Both the position numbers and the translations under genes were made by a program. From Akkermansiaceae bacterium (GTDB lineage Bacteria; Verrucomicrobiota; Verrucomicrobiia; Verrucomicrobiales; Akkermansiaceae): 64,000 nucleotides of DNA. The notes under the pieces are model-generated. The model did no database searches and was not told where the DNA came from. It saw only the letters and a list, made by a program, of their open reading frames with translations. The stretch lies in contig CAJIZY010000011.1 of NCBI GenBank assembly GCA_905181965.1, positions 56,672-120,671 of the forward strand, written 5' to 3'. Shown here piece by piece: positions 59,040 through 64,000 of this stretch (the first letter of the stretch is position 1; every line of letters begins with the position of its first letter).

Positions 59040-60164
59040 TCAAATCCCCTGTGAGGCAAGAAGCTTCTGCCCTCGCTTTGTTTCCCACGCCGCTACCTGA
59101 AGAAGAAAATTTGGGTAAACAGCGGATTCGTTATAGCGGTTATGGAATACCGATGTTGCAGAACCTGAAATTGGAGGAACGATCCAACTCCATTCTGCTC
59201 TGACATCTCGTCCTGCTTTTGTTTCTTGTTTACAGAAATGCAGAAAATCGTCAGATGCGCCATGATGGTCCGCGATCCCTACACCCTCAGTGTCAAAAGA
59301 CCACAAGACCGCTTCATTGAGAATTACAAGGGCATGATCTTTCCAGAGACTCCGTCGATTGTTGGTGTCAAGGCCGAGCCCTCTCGCAAGTTCGGGTAAT
59401 AAATTATAGCGGTTTGGGTCTGCAAAATTACGCGCCCCAATTTCCGTGCCGAGATAATATCCGCTGAAAGGAGCACACGAGTGAAGAGTAGAACCTGTCG
59501 CAAAAATCATATCCGAAACAACTGGAACTGCATGCCACTTTAATTCCATTTGCTCAATGCAGGGGTATTTGGGATGCCGGATTTTGACTTCGTGAACTTC
59601 ATGCTTAGGGAGTTCGTACCATTGTATTTTTTCTCCCGATTGGATAATAATAGGGAGGAGGTCGAAATGACCTCGTTCCGATGGCGGTTGCCATCCGAGT
59701 TTTAGTGCGAGTCTCGTGAGCTCGACATTCATCGGGTCACCTAGCCTTTTCCCATTCGTAGTTTCGTAACCCGCATAGCGAATCAATTGATGGTTCCAAA
59801 TTCGGATTTCGGGGGCATCTGAAAGCCATTCTCGAAACACCGTCATGACGGGAATGATCTTTCCACCGTTGGTGGCTTTGCGGAGGTGAGTGAGAAGAGC
59901 CTCAAAAATATCATCAGGTTCCTTAAGGCTTCGTGCATCGATCACATCCAACCCTTTCCAAAGTCTTCTTCCGATACAGCGGACGGAATTTCGCCAAGCT
60001 AATTTGGCGGATTGCTCAAGACTTTCGGCATGCTCGCTTGGAATCGGACAAAGGCGATCCGCATCTTCTGAGAGATCCCAACGAGTATCATGATATTCTA
60101 GAGGGGGCGGGGGAATTGATTGGTCTCCTGAGACTGGGCATTCTGAAGGGTGTTCCTGATTCAT
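59040..60164 (-). CDS. nos: bacterial nitric oxide synthase (oxygenase domain)
   Basis: A 374-residue oxygenase-only nitric oxide synthase that converts arginine to citrulline and NO with electrons from a general reductase. The heme-ligating cysteine is C63 in AWRNSVRCIGR. Other family blocks are KIIPVMTVFREW, ELKWHAVPVVSDMIFATGS, GYYLGTEIGARNFADPNRYN, GLGLDTNNRRSLWKDHA and the C-terminal pterin and substrate region ADHHGASDDFLHF and WSWIVPPISGSATSVFH. There is no reductase domain, as in other bacterial enzymes. It stands alone, convergent with the RND genes; no pterin-biosynthesis genes are nearby. Such genes are known best from Firmicutes and Actinobacteria. Confidence 0.92.
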   Translation of the reverse strand: MNQEHPSECPVSGDQSIPPPPLEYHDTRWDLSEDADRLCPIPSEHAESLEQSAKLAWRNSVRCIGRRLWKGLDVIDARSLKEPDDIFEALLTHLRKATNGGKIIPVMTVFREWLSDAPEIRIWNHQLIRYAGYETTNGKRLGDPMNVELTRLALKLGWQPPSERGHFDLLPIIIQSGEKIQWYELPKHEVHEVKIRHPKYPCIEQMELKWHAVPVVSDMIFATGSTLHSCAPFSGYYLGTEIGARNFADPNRYNLLPELARGLGLDTNNRRSLWKDHALVILNEAVLWSFDTEGVGIADHHGASDDFLHFCKQETKAGRDVRAEWSWIVPPISGSATSVFHNRYNESAVYPNFLLQVAAWETKRGQKLLASQGI

Positions 60165-60554
60165 TCAAAAGAGTATAAGTGACTGGCAGTAACCTTCTGT
60201 AGCTGATCGTAGAAGTGCTAAAAAGCTTAAGGAGGGTAAGGAGTGTCCCGCGGCGAAATGAAGAATTTAAACCAGCTATTACGGCTTAAGGAGATAGCAT
60301 TTAGGTATGATTTGGTCAACTGGCAGGTCGACAAAGAATTGGATGAGTTAGGTGTTTTTTGGATTTGGGTTCTCTGGAGGAGCCCCTCTCAAACATACCC
60401 AAGTGAACTTAATCTTGGCAAAATCAAGAAATCAACATTGTCTCCTCTGATAAAAGTGTGGTGAGTGCGATTTTCAAACCGCTTGACCCTCCCGAAGAAA
60501 CCCTTTGCTGGCCCCTTCATTAGGCATTAACAGCGAAGCTTACTAAATCACTCT
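60165..60554. other. intergenic stretch
   Basis: About 390 bases between the nitric oxide synthase and the sulfatase cluster. A 73-codon frame (60243-60464) is unlikely to be real: it has no motif, and its composition is not protein-like. No RNA gene seen. Base composition changes after this gap. Confidence 0.4.
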
Positions 60555-61977
60555 ATGAAACGCCTTCTCGTTCTTCTCCTCTTTGTGCGAACTTTGAGCT
60601 CCATCGATCGCAGTCCCTGCGAATAAGAGCCAGGGCGAAAGCTCTGATCGTCCTAATATTCTCTTTATCTTCGCTGATGACTGGGGGTGGGGTGATCTTG
60701 GTTGTCACGGACATCCTTATGTCAAGACGCCCAATATCGACCGCCTTGCCAAAGAAGGCACCGATTTCCATCGCTTCACCGTGGCCAGCGGAGTTTGTTC
60801 CCCGAGTCGTACCGCGGTGATGACGGGGCACTTTCCCGCACGTTATGCCATCGACGGCCATTTTGCCTGGGTTCCCAGCAATGCCAAACGTGGCATGCCG
60901 GACTGGCTTGATACCAAGGTTCCCACTCTTCCGAAGATGCTTCAAAAGGCGGGCTACGCCACTGCGCACTATGGGAAGTGGCACCTCGCCAATAACATGA
61001 TCCCCGATTCGCCCACTCCGGCTGAGTATGGTTATGACGAATACGGTGCTTTTAATTGCTCCGGCGAGCAAATGCCGGTCCACGAAGACGCGATGCACAC
61101 GAATGCCTTCATTGAAAAAGCGGTTGCGGCGGGTAAGCCCTTCTTTGTCAATCTCTGGGTCCATGAGCCGCACACTCCTTTTCATACCGTGCCGAAATAC
61201 GAGTGGCGATTCCGTGAGATGGAGAGCCGGCCCGATGCTATTTACGCCTCCGTTCTTTCCCACGCCGATGACCGCATTGGCGAAGTGCTCAACACTCTCG
61301 ACCGTTTGGAAATCACCGACAACACCCTGGTGATCTTTAGTTCCGACAACGGACCGGCCCGCGCGAGTACGGCCGGCGAGCTCAAACTCAGCTATGACAC
61401 CGCAACTGGTGCGGGGTGGGGGATCAATGCCGCCAAGGGAATCACGGCGGGACGAAAGGGTTACAAGGCTGCTCTTTTCGAAGGCGGCATCAATGTTCCC
61501 TTTATTGTTCGTTGGCCCGGGGAAATTGCGGCTGGGAAAATCGACAAGGGCTCGATGATCTCAGCGGTGGATCTTCTTCCGACCTTTTGTGCGGTTGCGG
61601 GGGTTGCCTTGCCTGAAGGTTATCAGCCCGACGGGGTGAACCAAATCGAAGTGATGCAGGGATCAAAGAATGGCAGCGTCCGGACCAAGCCGCTTTTTTG
61701 GAAATCCCACTCGGCCTGGCCTGCTCGTAAATCCAAGCCCGATCACTGGGTTTCCTTTGCGGTGGTTTACGGTCAATGGAAACTCGTCACCAACAACGAC
61801 AGTTCCTACAAGGAACTCTACAACATCGTCGCCGATCCTTTCGAAAAGACCAATCTCAGTGAGACCAAAGAGGAAGAAGTCGTCCGCCTGACCGCTCTGA
61901 TTGAGGGTTGGAAAAAATCGCTTCCCGCTGGACCAAGTGGAGAAGTATTCTCCTCACTCCGTCAGGAGAAAAAATAA
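60555..61977 (+). pseudogene. secreted sulfatase, frameshifted in the signal-peptide region
   Basis: A type I sulfatase. The signal peptide starts at ATG 60555 (MKRLLVLLLFVRTLSS) and the frame then hits a stop at about 60624. The mature enzyme is open in another frame: RPNILFIFADDWGWGDLGCH, the catalytic SGVCSPSRTAVMTG and HYGKWHLANN. The switch coincides with a direct 4-base repeat, ATCGATCG at 60603-60610; dropping one copy gives an unbroken signal and mature part (SSIAVPANKS). Repaired length is about 473 residues. It is followed 12 bases later by another sulfatase. Confidence 0.87.
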
Positions 61978-61989
61978 GCTCTCTTTCCC

Positions 61990-63488
61990 ATGAAATACAT
62001 CCTTGTCCTTTTCGCCTTCTTCTTTGTTCAAAGTTCATCCTCACTGTTCGCTGATCAAAATTCATCTCGTCCCAACGTCGTTTTCATCCTCACCGACGAC
62101 CAGCGCTCCGATGCCCTTGGCTGCATGGGGCATCCGCATCTCAAGACGCCTCATATTGATCGTCTCGCTCAGGAGGGTCTTCTCTTTAAAAACCATTTTT
62201 GCACCACCTCGCTTTGCTCACCCAGCCGGGCCTCCATTCTCGGAGGCCTCTATGCCCATTCCCATGGCGTCGTGAATAATTTCACCGACTATCCTAGGGA
62301 TCTTCCTACCTTTCCCCGTCAGCTCCAAAGCAACGGGTACACCACCGCCTATATCGGCAAGTGGCATATGGGCGAAGACGATGACAGCAAGCGTCCCGGC
62401 TTCGACCACTTCGTCACTCATCGTGGACAGGGAAAATACTTCGACACCGAATTCCGCGCTAACAACGGTGAGCGGAAAGTTGTTCCCGGATATTACACAA
62501 CGGTGGTGACCGACATGGCTCTCGATTGGATAAAGCAGCAGGAGAAAGGCGGAGAGAAAAAAAGCCCTTCATGCTTATGCTGGGTCACAAGGCTCCCCAC
62601 AGCTTTTATTTTCCAGAGAAGAAATACGAAAAGAGCTTTGATCAGGTGAGGGTTCCGTATCCTGAAACGGCCTTCCAACTTGGCGATAAACCTAAGTGGA
62701 TCAGCCAGCGCCTCAGCACTTGGCACGGGATCTATGGCCCGCTCTTCGATTGGCGCAAAGACTTCCCCGATACCTCCGCCTCCGGAATGCTGAATTTCGA
62801 AAAGATGGTGCGAGCCTACTGGGGCACTTTGCTTTCAGTCGATGACTCGGTGGGGCGTCTCTATGCCTATTTGGAAAAGACCGGCCAGCTCGACAACACC
62901 CTCTTCATCTTCACCAGCGACAATGGCCTACTCGAGGGCGAGCACGGCATGGTGGACAAGCGCACTGGTCACGAACCGTCACTACGCATCCCGCTGGTGG
63001 TTCGCTATCCCGGACTCACCACCACAGCAAAGACAATCGAAGCTCAAACTCTCACCCTCGATTTTGCCTCGTCCATTTTGGAGATCTGTGGCGCTCCGCC
63101 GCTCCCGAAAACCCAGGGTCGGTCCTGGAAGAATCTCGTCACCAATGGCGATCCGAATTGGAGAACCAGTTGGTATTACGAATACAACTACGAGAAGCAA
63201 TTTCCCTACACGCCCAATGTCCGAGCTCTCCGCACCAACGAGTGGAAATACATACGCTATCCTCATGGTGACGGCTCTGCGGACAAGCACATGGCCGAGC
63301 TTTATCATCTCAAGAGCGATCCCGGTGAAACCACCAACCTAATCGCGGACGAAAAGCACAAAGCAACCGTCGCGAAACTCAAAAAAGAACTCGATCTACG
63401 AATCGCCGAATCCCACCCCGGCGGTAAAGATAAGATGCCCATGGACGAAGGGATCAAAGGCGAACTTCCGGACGAGAAGATCAGGTGA
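61990..63488 (+). pseudogene. secreted sulfatase, frameshifted at a poly-A run
   Basis: A type I sulfatase of about 500 residues. The first frame holds a signal peptide, NVVFILTDDQRSDALGCMGH, the catalytic TTSLCSPSRASILGG and YIGKWHMGEDD. At the seven-A run at 62557-62563 the frame changes to [20 protein letters not shown], and it continues through [20 protein letters not shown] to a normal C-terminus. One more A restores a single frame. The gene belongs to the sulfatase cluster; spacing to the first sulfatase is 12 bases, so they form an operon. It resembles the family of heparan/glucosamine-type sulfatases in layout, but the substrate is not certain. Confidence 0.87.
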
Positions 63489-63573
63489 CGCTTTCCACAA
63501 GAGTTTTAGGCTCATCGTTACGTCCTCAAAAATAGGGATCAAGTTACGTTCTATTCGTGCGTAGTATTTGCAG

Positions 63574-64000
63574 ATGCGTTCATTTTTCCTCCTCGTTCTT
63601 GTTGTTTTCCTTGGCGACCTGCATGCTGCAGAGCGACCTGCGAAGCCCAATGTCGTCCTCATCCTCGCGGACGACCTCGGCTGGCAGGATGTGAAATGCT
63701 ACGACATCGACGACCCCTCGCCGATGGAGACGCCAAATCTGGATGCTCTCGCCAATAAGGGCGTGCAAGTTCTGGCAAGGCCTACTCCCCCGCGCCCACC
63801 TGCGCGCCCTCGCGCTGCGCCATCATGAGCGGCAATCCATCCCGCCCGCGCGCAGAAAGACGCACGTGTGTCGGCGGCCACCCTCGCCAGCGCCGTCCAC
63901 GCACCTCAGAGGCTGCATCCCATGATGCCCCCTTGGTACGGCGGGCGCATGCCGGCGGGCGAAATGACCCTTGCCAAAGCTCTCCAACAAGGAGGCTACA
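63574..64000 (+). pseudogene. sulfatase N-terminal part with several frame changes, runs off window
   Basis: Begins at ATG 63574 with a signal peptide and [20 protein letters not shown]. From about 63768 on, the expected text is spread over all three frames: FWQG, then [18 protein letters not shown] with the catalytic motif CAPSR, then RAQKTHV, then LHPMMPPWYGGRMPAGEMTL. At least three small insertions or deletions lie between about 63765 and 63900. The gene continues beyond the right edge. Confidence 0.75.

Noticed and set aside
60243..60464. 73-codon frame upstream of the sulfatase cluster
   Set aside because: Alternative start, no motif, and Trp- and Lys-rich composition without structure.
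1..64000. tRNA, rRNA, CRISPR arrays, insertion sequences or prophage
   Set aside because: No cloverleaf, repeat array, transposase or phage gene recognised in gaps or frames; small RNAs cannot be excluded by eye.

Overview
The window reads as a chromosomal segment of a marine-type Verrucomicrobium (Verrucomicrobiales, Rubritalea/Roseibacillus-like). The evidence is gene content only: six sulfatases, a planctomycete-cytochrome/DUF1592 protein, a PVC-type CxxCH heme protein with an SGNH domain, DUF1080 proteins, several PQQ-type beta-propellers, a Verru_Chthon cassette protein A and secreted proteins with Ca-binding repeats. Genes lie on both strands in short operons. I see no rRNA, tRNA, CRISPR array, insertion sequence or prophage.

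Layout. 0-10 kb: end of a beta-propeller, a broken DUF1592 cytochrome, a broken sulfatase, a broken outer-membrane barrel, a metallothionein/SmtB pair with its operator, a YchJ-like SEC-C protein and a large CxxCH protein with three frame changes. 10-22 kb: purple-acid-phosphatase-like enzyme, membrane protein, two MATE exporters, an adenylating enzyme plus aldehyde dehydrogenase plus iron alcohol dehydrogenase set that looks able to take a carboxylate to an alcohol, two beta-propellers and an Ogt methyltransferase. 22-29 kb: a solitary 1211-residue pseudopilin-like protein and two thioredoxin-fold proteins without CxxC. 29-39 kb: a translationally coupled DUF3147/DUF2891/PaaK-like trio, a PHP phosphoesterase, tsaB, a broken citrate synthase, a YcxB-like protein, rnhA and a trypsin-like protease. 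39-50.5 kb: a DUF1080-sulfatase-HEAT fusion, a DUF1080 protein, an orphan TAXI receptor, a broken DUF5916 protein, then a tripartite tricarboxylate transporter (TctC-TctB fusion, TctA) leading into a sulfatase without signal peptide. 51-60 kb: an ABC exporter, a beta-propeller with EF-hands, an RND adaptor/pump pair and a bacterial nitric oxide synthase. 60.5-64 kb: three consecutive sulfatases, all broken as given, with more C-ending codons than the rest.

How it fits together. The sulfatases, DUF1080 domains, CxxCH/DUF1592 cytochromes and transporter suggest life on sulfated algal or animal polysaccharides. Housekeeping genes (tsaB, rnhA, gltA) show this is core chromosome. About eleven genes carry frameshifts or a stop. 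The lesions cluster at 1-10 kb and 60.5-64 kb and hit five of six sulfatases, while the longest genes are intact. Some sit in homopolymers and could be assembly errors; a nonsense codon and a 4-bp duplication look less so.
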